From assembly GCA_026260175.1 (NCBI GenBank), contig JAKCWW010003988.1, positions 301-44,072 of the forward strand: a stretch of 43,772 nucleotides of DNA, written 5' to 3'. The position numbers and the translations under genes were made by a program. This document shows positions 1-12,200 of the stretch, in pieces (position 1 is the stretch's first letter; every line of letters starts with the position of its first letter). The stretch is from Reticulitermes lucifugus. Lineage: Eukaryota > Arthropoda > Insecta > Blattodea > Rhinotermitidae. The notes under the pieces are model-generated. The model saw nothing but the letters and a program-made list of their open reading frames with translations. It was not told where the DNA came from and ran no database searches.

Positions 1-3000
1 AAGTTCTCATTAATTCTATGCAAAATCATCTTAACTAAACATAATCAATTCGAAAAATATTTCCCCATATTATCAATATTCATTACAATATTATGAATTT
101 CAAATTTCTACTAAAATGGTATCACAAGGCCAATCACACACGCGCATTCATCCGCAAGCAAGCAGCTGCACACAAACTAAAAATTACTTACAATATTGTA
201 AATTGTGGATGGTTAAATGACTTTAAAGTAGACGCAATTGCCTCAGTTATATACAACAGCCATTACATGAAATAAATAAGATAGATTCCATAAATATAAT
301 TACATAAAAATAAAATTTAGTTTGTGGTGGTGATATTTTCTTCACAGTACACACACAGAAGGAATAAAATGAAGTTCGCTACTGCCCAGAGTTACACAAC
401 AGTCAACAAACAAAACAATGTTACGAACTGCAATGAGAAATACAAGTTCGTGAAGTAGAGTATATGTATATAAAAGAACATAAATTACAATGTACAGATT
501 ATGAACAATCCTCGATAAGTGATGTTCACTACAACAGGTATAAAACATAAAATGAAACTGCGGAATTTCACTAAAGTATTGTGACGGATAAGTCTGTGGG
601 TTCCATTAACAATGTTTATTGTCACTACAATTATACAATTATAAGAATTAAAACAATTATATAGTAATTCAAAACGAATAAGTGCACATGAATCACAAAG
701 CCATGAATAATGGTTTATTACCTCAGCTTCTTCCGCACCTTTTGTTCGCTGTATTCATTTCACTCACTTTTCGCCACCTCTGTCCTCCTTGCTGCCCGCT
801 GAGCAACGTGTTCACTCGTCACAGCTATTGCGATCAATTTCACTTTCCATTGGCAATCTTGCCAATCACTGGGCCAGCTGGGGACACGCTAGTCACAGCA
901 GTCTCTGACTTTATGTGTTCCAGAGGCCTAACGGGGTCTCTTGCACCGACTCGAAGAGGCTATTCGGTCTTGAAGCTTCTATGTGCTACTATAACGCCGA
1001 AAAGTTTCCAGATAGCTTGTGGAGGCAGCCTTAGCGGCTTGTGCTGTCTATCACAGTTCTTTGAACTTGTAACGCTATCAATATTTTACAAAATAATCCA
1101 AGATCACATAGATACATTTACCTCTGTCAGCGAAGTTCTTAAAATCCAGTCATGGCAGAAACCTGGCTATTGCATTCCCACTGTTGTAAACTTGGCGACC
1201 TTCAAGTGTTACTTCTTTGGCCCAAACAAATAATAGTCTGATAGGCAAGGTCGGCACTATTGTTTGGATGATCCTTAAGGTCCGTGTTTCCACTAAAATT
1301 ACAGCAACAAATTTTTGTGTTCAATGTATACTGTGTGGTGTTCCATTAAAGCTAATTCATACATACAGGACTGTCCCCCTGTCGTGCACCAGCCGTAAGC
1401 CAATTGTGTCGTGTAGCGCTAATTCACACAAGGAGGACTGTGCCGTCGGCTTGTTCTGACCATAACGCTCTGCTGGCTTTTAAATTCAGTAGAGCAGAGA
1501 TCGTCGTCAAAGTCCGAATTGTAGCCAGAAAATTCAACACTGCTAACGGATTTCAGCTGCAGTTTTATTTCTGACTGATAAGCGTTCTGAAACAACCCGT
1601 GTGAATGTCTATGTGGTAACTGGAAGAAACTGAAAATGCTGGGGCAGGCTTGGACGGTCTAAATGTCGTCCGCAAGTCACTGTATTTCAGTCCACACATG
1701 CAGGGCTCTGCCCAGACTGTGCTGTGTTGTGGCCCTCAAAATCATTTTAAGAGCATTCTGTTGCACCATGGTCAAAGCACGGCAGCAGTACAGCCTTGTA
1801 TGCGTGAATAAAACATAAACGCAGTGTGTAATTGGAATGAAAATGACAAAATCTATATTCGCAATAACATAACATGGTCAGGGCGCGGAAGAGGGCACAG
1901 TCGTGTATGTGTAAATTAGCCATTATTGTGCTCACGGACAGTATTTAGTGACAGATATTCAGGCCGCTGCCTGCTTATAACATAACGAAATCGTCACACC
2001 ATCTCATAGTAGGTGTTCACATTCACTCCCAAGTTACAAAGCATGAATTCGAAGTTGTCAACTCCTGTAGTAGAGAATACAGATGGCACAACGTTCCTGA
2101 ATAATGACATACATCGCACTTTGTGGCTCACAGAGAAGATCGTTGTTTCAACTGCATTTAAACTCCTACTGAGTAACCCACGTTTCATAATGTCACTATG
2201 GAATCAAGAAACCTGCTTTCTCCTCCTTTAAATTTTGTCTTTTCATTCTTAAGACTTATGAGACTCAGAGAGAGTTTGTTGAAAATTCTGTTACCAGCGT
2301 ATAATGTACTTTATTTAAAACAAGATAGGATGGCATTTGGTCTATGCAGGTGGTGCTTATTCCTGGTGTCTGTACTGTGTATAGATGAATTTGTTTGAAA
2401 ATATTCTTGATTGTTTAACCTTTAGCGGCCGGACTTATTTCTCAGCTTTGCCCTTTAATTTAAACTTCATTAATTAAAATATATATTGACACGGAATAGG
2501 TAAAATCTCTAATTTTTTAAACAGTCTTCTGCATGGAGTTCTTGGTTGTTCACCGACCATAATTCTGATGATTTTTTTTGTAAGGTGAATATCTTCTTAC
2601 TGTTGGCGGAATTACTCCGGCCGTCTTGGTGGTTCAAATTTTGCTGCATGCCTTTGCTCGCGAGAGAAAAATTCAAGTTTGTTAATGGCTTTGCCAATGT
2701 TAGTCCAAAATTAATGTTTTTTATTCGTACCAGTAAAAGCAAACATATATACCAGAGCCAGCAGTCTTGTTAATGGCGTCAGTGATACAGATTCGACTGT
2801 GTCTAAGCGAGCGACAGCATCTCCAAATGTCTCTACCATCTTCTCAGTAGGATAGGTAAGAGAATGTACTCTACTGCTGAATTCCTTGAAACCAGTATAT
2901 TCATTGACTGGTGACGCTGTTTCAGATATCACACATTCCTTGCATACATAACAGTTGCCATAACAAAACACTATGTTTATTACTCTTTGCAAACATACTT

Positions 3001-3110
3001 TTTAAACCAATTTATGAAACTGGTAAATCAGCTATTTTCTCTGAAGGTCTGCAATAATTAGGATGGTACTTGTGATATAAGTAGGTAAAACCTTAAGTCA
3101 AAAAATACCG
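1..3110. other. 5' flank without a recognised gene
   Basis: I see no exon of a known protein here. The longest open frame, 682-1233 (+, 183 codons), lies in a stretch somewhat richer in CpG, but its translation is rich in Cys, Ser and Leu without recognisable motifs, so I do not call it a gene. A related pair of about 45-bp segments sits at 1768-1813 and 1872-1917. A possible transposase tail is discussed separately at 2711-2992. Confidence 0.5.
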
Positions 3111-3119
3111 TGAACATTT

Positions 3120-4015
3120 TATCAATGCGACCCGACGACATTAACAATGTGGATCTATAAAAGATGGAAAACACGCTTCATTAACATTCAGGACGATTGA
3201 TCTATCAATTGCCATTTTTGAAGTGTACCACGCATAACGTAACATGCCTCCAAATACTCATGCACTAAGTTGATGGTACAGTAAAAATGCCGTTTCAAAG
3301 CATCTTCGTGGGATGAAATGTCTTGACCTTCACGTAACAAGTGAGCACAGTTCTGCAGATATTTCATGAAGTTTGTAATCCGCCTGTAAAAATAAACGTC
3401 ACATAGCTGCCCAAGTCGTACATTTAGGCGGAATTGTCTTTACATTACACCTTGTTTCATCACTGTCTTTGTCGAAAATTTCGTCGCATAAACTTGAATT
3501 AGTCTGTTCTCTCCCTCATGAATTGACTAACAGCATATGGAAGCAAGCAGGTCCTCAAAAATGATGTGTACAGCTTTTTTGTAAGTCTACCAGATTTGGT
3601 TCAAGTAACAGTGACATTCTTCTAATCCTTCACAAAAGCATCTACTTTCTTTTTTTACAAGAGGACAGAATTTGTCTTTTGGTTCTTCCAGACACAGAAA
3701 AACACGGGTAACCACGGAGTAATTGCATAGCTACTGTGCCATATACGTGGGCGAAAGTTTATTGTCTGTTCTTTTCAACAAACAGTCTCCGTTTTTTCAG
3801 CCAGCGTCCTCCCGGTTGTAGATTGATACTGGCACCCTGTCTGATCTGTGTTAATTATATAATCTGGATGGAATGTGGGGATTATCGCCTTGAATTTTTT
3901 CGAATTATTTATTTTGTAGCATCCAACATCGCTTCCTCAGCATCCTCTTCACTGTTATACTTCGTAATTTTTCGCTGGCCGACTTTGTGTTTACGCTTGA
4001 AAGCTACAGCCCACC
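3120..4015 (-). pseudogene. Decayed DDE (pogo/Tigger-like) transposase
   Basis: Read on the minus strand from about 4015 down to 3120, the three frames together give an ordered series of transposase blocks: a basic stretch followed by EEDAEEAMLDATK, then INTDQTG, which carries the first catalytic Asp (about 3850), then a CLEEPKDKFCP-like block, a KSGRLTKKLY block, SLCDEIFDKDSDETRCNV followed by IPPKCT (about 3430-3500), and CDVYFYRRITNFMKYLQN (about 3330-3410). This order fits DDE_1-type transposases of the pogo/Tigger group; the family match is from memory and not from a search. At least two frameshifts and several stops separate the blocks, so the copy is dead. No terminal repeats could be assigned. 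The last block can be mistaken for a host exon because it runs open for about 70 codons to a stop at 3188-3190. Confidence 0.6.
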
Positions 4016-6057
4016 GTTATCGAGTGTTGCTTCAGACAATGATATTAACTCGTTACCACAAATTCAAATGTTAGTGAAAGTCGCCTGTGATTTGTTGATT
4101 AGGTTTGCCCAGTGTTACATCGTTTCTTTGCCGTCTATAGGATAATAGGTAAACTGTGGTAACAGGACCAGCTGTGCACCCGGCTACTGACACGCAAGGC
4201 GGTTTCTTAAATTTTGCTACCACACTGTAAAGTTAGCGTTCCATTTAACTTGCGCGGGAGCCACGGATGATCTGATACGCTAATCCATGCAATAAACGTA
4301 TGTAATTGCGGTCCGTACCACAGACCAGTATCCGTGGTATGTATAGGTGCATGAAGTGTGGTGGAATATGGTGTCTTTTGGTGTTCCGATTTCATTACGA
4401 TTTGGGCGATTAATAGTTGAAAATGTAGTAAATACGGGAAAATACGGAAGTACCAGGTTCGTAAAACATTGCGTTTAAAGCTATACCATATGAGTTCCAA
4501 CTTTTGGTAAGGCATGTTTTTATGACATTGCATTTTGAATAAGACGATTGACTTCGCCACCAAATTTGAAACTTGGACTTCCAGCACTGTTTGCTGTCAA
4601 ATGTAAGAAGTACGAGTTATCTCTGTAAGGCACACATGAAGGTGGAGATTTCTTAACGTGATTTGAAAGTAACGATATGTCCAATGTATTTGGGTTGTAT
4701 GATGCAATGAATGGTTATGCATGTTGAAATCCACAGGGTTCAATGAAATTAAGTACGGAGGAGAGTCAAAATAAAATATTGTATTTTATAACTCATCAGT
4801 ATCAGGCATTTTAGATGTTGATGTCCAAACAACATATGGGCCACTCACTCACATCTCTGTGAAGTGGGTGTTATGTTCATACTTTGTCCAGCTCTTTTTC
4901 CGGCAACAAATGCACGAAAGTGAACTACCAGCCAAAACTTAAAGTGTCCTGGAAAATGTAAATGTTATGATTAATAGACTTTTGAATACCTACGCGTTCC
5001 AAAGGGATGAGTATGAAATCATGTTAAGTTAATACATGTAGACATAATTCTGTATTTTATATTTTAACATCATAAAACACATATTTCAATTTTGCCATGC
5101 TTAGAGAGTTTTTGGTTCATAAATGTAGAAGGGCTGCAATTTACCTGGTCGCAGACCTAACAAACATCAGTGCAGATCATGAACATTTGTGTGATTACAT
5201 TATATTGAGTAAGTAAATATTGCATATCTTTGTCAATTGGAATTTTGGCTAACATCATTGTCTGTGCTGTACCAAAACATTTGTTATCACCACGCTTTGC
5301 TGCAAAACGTTCTGTTAAGTCCAACCAAAGTACAATGAGATATGGTCTTGCACTAATGAACAGCTATATTCTGTTGCTACAGCAGAACCTTACTGCATAA
5401 ATAATGCAGTGTTTTCCCTTATGTGAGACATAAATGTTGTACGTTAAAGGTTATGTAATTAGTTGACATACGAGTTTCAGATACAGAGCACGGCAGTGTC
5501 TTCTTCAGGTTGACTGCACGTCTGCTTTCTACATACACAAACTCGCAGTTGCACACCCAAAATTTTTTTTGTTGGAGGGGGGGGGGCGGGGGCTGGCTGA
5601 CCCTAAGGCTTTATATAATTGTTTGATTTTAAAAATTATGTTATAAAACCCATGTTGTAAGTATAACTGTAACACAACACTGTTTGTAACTGCATTTATA
5701 TGCATACAAATGTAACTACATGTTCCATGACTCACCAGTATAAATTACAAGGTCTAATCTTGTTTTTTTTAATTTCATCTAAGACATTCTAAGTTTTTTT
5801 AATTTTACTTTTCAAAACTCTAAGGTAGTAGTCATGAGCTGATTTCGGTGGCTGACTTTGACTGAAGGGTAAAATCACATAAAATATTTGATATCGTGTC
5901 TGCAAAATCTGTGTTCTTTAAATTTTGATTTTGCTGGGGGGGAGCTGCAGCTCAGCAGCCCCCTTCCCTTGGGTGCCTCACTCCAAACTCATATTCAAAC
6001 AAGCATTGTTTTAATTTATCTCCAGTATCCCGAACATATGTATTAATTCTTTTACAG
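4016..6057. other. Region between transposase remnant and first visible GrpE exon
   Basis: No convincing exon was found. The missing first GrpE exon must end in phase 2 (two bases of a split codon) and would lie here or further upstream. I checked GT-AAG-type donors at about 4606, 5207 and 5657 and none follows an open presequence-like frame. At 5540-5590 and 5935-5980 there are two G/C-rich stretches in roughly inverted relation that may bound a small repeat. Confidence 0.4.
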
Positions 6058-6253
6058 ATGCCAGAGCCGCAAATCTGTACTGAATAAGTGGCTTGGTGAC
6101 CAAAGACGAATGAGTATTGCATCAGAAGAAACCAAACAACACGCAGAAACAACTGCAGATGAAGAATCAGAGAATGAAAAAAAATTAAGAACAGAAAATG
6201 AAAATATTACTAAAGAAGTAGTTTTATTGTCACAGCAGAAGCTGGAATTAGAA
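6058..6253 (+). CDS. GRPEL1: GrpE exon: presequence end and acidic coiled coil
   Basis: The acceptor is TTTTACAG before 6058 and the donor is GTAAGT at 6254. The frame starts at 6059 and gives 65 codons. The Met at 6110 is internal to the frame; upstream codons CQSRKSVLNKWLGDQRR fit a mitochondrial presequence, so I do not take 6110 as the start. The exon ends in phase 0. Confidence 0.82.
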
Positions 6254-9200
6254 GTAAGTCAGTTTATTGTGTCATTTTATCTAAAGGTCATAATCAGTCA
6301 GACTAATCTAGTAAGTTACTCTGAATTCACGTAATGATTTTTTGTATTGTTATGGTGATGTGGGGGGATACGTGTAACACAGGTTGGAATAAAATGTGCA
6401 CACTTTATTAGGAGAAGGTGATGGAAATATTTTTTCTGAAAGATTTAATCATGCAAAGGAGTTTCAAAAATAAGGTAACAAACACTCTGATGCTAAGAAC
6501 TATATTCTGACTTCAGTGCATACATGCCAGATTGGGAACAGATAGTACACATCAGACCTACATTCCATGTAGTTGCCATGACATTTAAGCATTCGTCCCA
6601 CTGTGACAGTGACATCACAGCATAGAATAAACCATTGTTAAGTGTCTGTGGCCAGGGTATGGAGGCTTGCTTCACATTGTCATCTGTTGCAAATCACGTG
6701 TCATCCAGGTCCTAAGAGGTGGAAATCACTGGTCATGGGATTGGGACTGTAGGGAGGTTGGTCCATACCGCCCAGCTGTAGTGCCAAAACCAGTTACAAG
6801 TCCAATTGGAAGTATGGGGCGTAGCATTGTCATACAAAATTATGATGCCTTTGAGCAGCAGACTAGGCCTTTTGTGATGAAGGCCTGCCATAACCTCTCA
6901 AGTGTACCAAAGTAACACTGATCAATTATGGTGTCACCATGCTCAAGGAAATCTACAATAAGCCTACCTTTTTGGTCCAAAAAGACAGTTGCCATGATGA
7001 GATATGCACTCTTCTGGGATATTAAGTGGCATAATATCCCAGAAGAGAGCAGATCTAATGAACATCGTGGTGGAAGCCTGAAATCAAAGTTTCCATGATC
7101 TTCTTTACTGATCTTATTGTTTCACATTTCTTTTTTTGGGGGAGATATGGGTGTTCCCATGTCATGAATCCTATTTTGGTTTTGGATGTTGCGAGATAAA
7201 CCCACATTTCATCCCCTTTAACAGTGCACTGCGGTAACTGCTTTGCTTGATCAGCATAATTTGTCAGATGCGTGAGACGGAGTCCCACACAATGAGCTTT
7301 GCGATCATATGTGAGGTTCATTGGCATGCAGCATGCACACACTTTTCTGTAATCCAGTTGGTTGCGGACAATGCTATGTACAAAACCCAGTGAAATGTCT
7401 ACTTCTCAGTTGATGTCAGTTGGCTTATGCGTGTCTCCTCTTTGATGAGGTCATTTGCACAACATACGTTGTCATCTGTAGTGGATGTTCTTGGGCATCG
7501 AGGTCAATGCTTATCATCAGCATCTGTCCTGCCATCATCAAAAGGCTTGCACCATATCCAGATCTGTTTTCTTGACATTTAATGTGCTCCACACATTTTT
7601 ACTAAGATGTGATGAATTTCCATGGGTGTGATACCTTCCACATTTATAAATTGCGTCACATTGCATACTCCTACATTTATCCATGTTTTCATTAGGTGCT
7701 ATGAGATGCATACAGTGCCCTCAAGTGGCTGTGTGATGACACAAGACAATCTACATGTGCCAGTTATGTGATGAAATCTGTGGTCAGATGATGCTACTTC
7801 ACATGAGATATCTTATGACCTTATTTTTTGGAAGGTCCTTTTATATGTAATTCAAAGGAAGTAGTTCATGATGATATGGAAGTATTGAGTTATCTTAACA
7901 GTTTCCAGTATTGAACATTCATTTTGATGTCTAAGAACAATAACGCATGATATTCATATTTTTAGCTGAGCCATTGTGTGATGAGACTCCATGAGTGCAT
8001 TTGGTTGATTACTTCGAAGATATTGTTGTGGCACTTTTGAATGTCACAGGTTTTGGGCAGTTGGTGAGAGCTGCGAGAGATCCTTAATGTGGTACTCTGA
8101 AGGTGGAAGCAATGTGTGTCTCTGAAACATTGGTAACCACCTGACTATATGGTGGCATAACCCAGAAGGTGACAATCTCTTTTTTGAAGAAAGTCTTATG
8201 ACTGCCCCATCACAGTTCATAAGTTGTTATGTGAACAATTTCCTCTGCACAGCAAAAATCAAGCACTCAAAATCCTTAAGTTTGAAGCCAGAAGTGTTAT
8301 AAACATAAACCAACATTATAATTTCCTTGAACTTAACCATATGTGGCTTTCCATTAATTACATTTATTAGTGCCATGTGGGTGAGTCATAAAGTGTGCAG
8401 AATGTATTGTTGAGTGTGTACAATAGCATCATTTTTCAACATAATTGCCATTATTTCCCATGAACTTAGTCCACCAGGCCACACGTTTCTGTATGCCCTC
8501 ACAAAAAATGTTCATGCGCCACTTCTGGCACTTGTAGATCACTGCTAGAGTTGCATCCTCTTATAGCGTCTCTGAGTGGGCCAAATATGTGATCATATGA
8601 ACGGGCCAGATCAGGACTATATAGGGGATGCTCCAACACTTTAGAGTTCAATTACCAGAGGGTGGCAGTGCCAGTGGGTGGCAGTATATGTATGGGTATT
8701 ATTGTGCAAAAGTGCAATGCCCTTGGTCACAGTTCATGAGCATTTTGTTCAAATAGCTTGTCTCAGCCAGTCCCAGAGCATCTCACTATGCCCCTCTCTT
8801 AATGGTGTTCCTGAATTGGTCCTTGTGAGTCCCAGAAAAGTGTCAGCATCACTTCCCTGCTTATGTCTGTGTTTTCACCTTCATTTTGACTGGCAGTGTC
8901 CAGTGTTTCCATCCCATACTCTGGCATTTATGCTGTGGCTCATAGTGAATCCACATCATGACCCCAGTGACAGTGTGTCTCAAGAATGCTGCACCTTTGT
9001 GGCAATAGCAATTCGAAAGGCTTTGGCAGTTTGTCAAACAGTTGTGTTTGTGCTCTTCTGAGAGTTGTTTTGGAACCCATCTTGCACACACTTATTAAAG
9101 CCATGTCTGCTGTGAATGAGTTCATCAGCAGAACTATGACTAACATGCAGATGATGGACCACTATGTCAGTAGTCACCCATTGATTATTCAGAATCATGG

Positions 9201-12200
9201 CATGGTCCATTCAGTGTTTTCCATCAGTAGAGGATGTGTACGGGTGTCCAGGTTGTTCATCATTGACACTGTGACCATTTTTAAAAATGGTGTACCATTC
9301 GTACACACTACTCCCTGGCGAAACACTGTTTCCATATTGTGCTGAAACTCTGCCACTGATTTCTGTGTCCAGTACACCTTCAGCCCACCAACATTCCTGC
9401 ATGCTGCTTTTCTTCGATGCAAATGGAAAGTGGAGTGGCCATATTAACTTCGGTGACAATAAACAGTTGTTGCTCAAGGTCAAAACTGCTTCACAGTGAC
9501 ACAGAGGGTTTGTGCTTGTACCAGCATGCACAGTGACCAGTATAACAAAATCTTCAGAAAATCTTACCAGATACATTCTGATTCCCTCACATATTAAGCA
9601 AAGACATCAATATTTTTGGCTGATGTGAAGAAAAACAAGTTTAATGTTAGTATGTTTTCTAAGACGTGACATAGTTCTACAGAAAATCGAAGGTTTAGGC
9701 TGTACTTCGCTTGGACATCCATATTCACTGGTAAACAAGTGGTAGGAGTGTACTGTTGATGCAAAGTCAAGTTGCAAGTGGTGCTGGATAATTGTTTTTT
9801 CTCCTCGATGTTGTATTCACACAAATACTCATTTAAACTGTGCAGTCACATTGTTCAACTGTTTGTTTCAAAAGTTATTGGTGCTGCTGTGGCAAGGTTA
9901 GAAGTGTGAGGGGTATGAAGAGTAGTAGGGAAGAATAATGTTGAAACAAAATGTTAAGTGAGCAGTCACAAACTTTTTCCTGGAAGCGCTGTGTCATATA
10001 TATAAAAATGCATTAATGAAGGATGTAATTTTGAATATCTCTTTGATTTAAGTAAGGCTAATATCAAATCGTGTTGAGAAATAATCTTTGTTTGCTGTGT
10101 CTAAGAGGAAGAGTCTCACAGCTTCTCAGCTCCGAAGCTGTGTTTATCATGGGACAATTTGCATGGGCTTATGCAGTGTAACATAGTGAAAAACTCAGAC
10201 ATTAAAACTGGCATAAAATGTAAACTACTCTCAATTCAAGATAAGCTAGATATTAAAAACAAGGTGGATGCTAATTAAGATGTTCCTTGCACAAAAATTA
10301 CTGAAGAACTTGGCATTTCTGTGTCAACTTTAAAGACATTCATATCAGGTCAAGATACAATACTGTGACAGTCTGTATGTGAATGCATGAGCAAGAAGTT
10401 GAAAACAGCAAAAATAGTTTTCTTGGATTGCTTGACCCTAAAGATGAAGGCATTATGATCCTTCATAACATGGGGAACTACTTGCTCAATAGCACAGTGT
10501 CACACCCCAGAACATGTGAATCTTGAAAACATGAGAAAGTAGAATTGGTACTAATGGAATAGTTCCAGATAAAATTGGTACCTTATATATCCTTTGACAG
10601 TTAATTGTGAAACATTTTGATGGATTTATCCAAGCTGATAATGATGCCTGTCCCCCACGTTGAGAGCAGGGTTTAGATCAACTGTGCAGTGTCATTGGTT
10701 TATACACAGATTAGCAAGGGGATGACTGCAAAACACTCCCCACTGGTAAGGCCATGGAGTACATGGGAGAACTGTAGTCATTTTCTACAAGGCGCTTCTC
10801 ATGTACCAGTGCACTTTGTTAAAAGCCCACGGATTGTACCGATGGATATGTCCAGTCTTTATGAACAATGTGCCAAACAACTGAGGACAAATATGTACTT
10901 CAGAAATTATAAGCATGTAAAGCAGCTTAACTTCCTAAATATTTGGATATTGCATTTATTAAGCTGTATGTTGTATAACTACGAAAGGAAAGTGATGAAC
11001 AATGTTGTGCTTGTGAAAAATACTGTATTTACCTGAATGTAAGATGAAACTTTTTTCCTAATTTATCATATAGAAAATGGATGGTCGCTGTATAATCATG
11101 CACAAAGTTAATCATGTACATAGGTGTTTTCCTGAAAGTTGAAGACTGTGAAGGGGCAGTGTGCTGTATTCATCTAAATATGGAATGTTGTCTTGCCCAA
11201 GGATATCAGAATCATTGACAAAGTTAAGACTTAAAATGTTTTTTGATGGTAAAAATGAATCTTTTAATGAATATTTTTTATAGATTAACGTTCTAATAAA
11301 GTGGATGTGTATTTTACCGGATAATTAACAAAATAACAACGCATTTTTCGGCTTACCTGTTAAGAAGTTTTCTGATTTAATAAGCATGATTGTTGAATGT
11401 TTCCAGAAGCATCATCAGTGGGTTTCACTGTAGGTAAGCAATATAACTGCACAGTTTTTAAATCAGTATTTGTGCAAATGCAGTGCATGCAAAAAGAAAA
11501 AAAAACCTATGCTGGAAGAAAAACCCTCACATCAATGCTTGTCTTATACCTACTTGTCTACCAGCATGATGTAATGTTCATCTTTGTTTCACCATGGAAT
11601 ATAATCATGTGCGTCAGAAGTCCTGAATGTTAATCTATATCTTTCTTTAGTTAGGTAGACATATTGGTGCCCTTGCTTAATAGATGTCTGGCATTAGTAA
11701 TTGTAATAAATGGAAGGTATAAAAAAGCTGCATATGGATGAATACAAGGACATTACAAATGATTGGAATTATGACATCAGCTGTGTATATACATTGTTTC
11801 TTATTTCACTTTCAAGCACTTGGTTTCTGTTCAACAGTGTAGATGATCCTAGTTACCACGCTCCTTATAATTTATTTTTGTAAATTCCATTCTACTGTAC
11901 TGTCAAAACATTGCTATGTACGTAAAACTGCATTGATAAACCAACGACTGTTCAGTGCAGAATCCATGGCTAAACTAAAATGTGCATTTTTTATCACTTA
12001 TATCCTTAAACACAAGAATTATTGGGGGAAAAAACAGAGGCATGTATCACAGTTACAGATAGCATTCACTGAATGGAGACTGAATAATAATTGTGGATTT
12101 TCTTCACAGGACAAGTACAAACGAGCTTTAGCAGATGGTGAAAATATGAGGCGAAGGTTAATGAAACAGATAGAGGATGCAAAACTCTTTGGCATACAGG

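Noticed and set aside
682..1233. A 183-codon open frame on the + strand
   Set aside because: No recognisable motif, odd composition and no splice or promoter context; length alone is not enough in a 44-kb eukaryotic window.
1324..1390. Candidate first GrpE exon ending in phase 2 before GTAAGC
   Set aside because: The translation is not presequence-like (few Arg, Asp present, several Pro and Val) and it lies 4.7 kb upstream with no other support.
3188..3383. A minus-strand terminal host exon of 64 codons with a TTTTTACAG acceptor
   Set aside because: The acceptor-like bases translate as part of CDVYFYRR, continuous with transposase blocks on the other side, so it is a piece of a decayed transposase.
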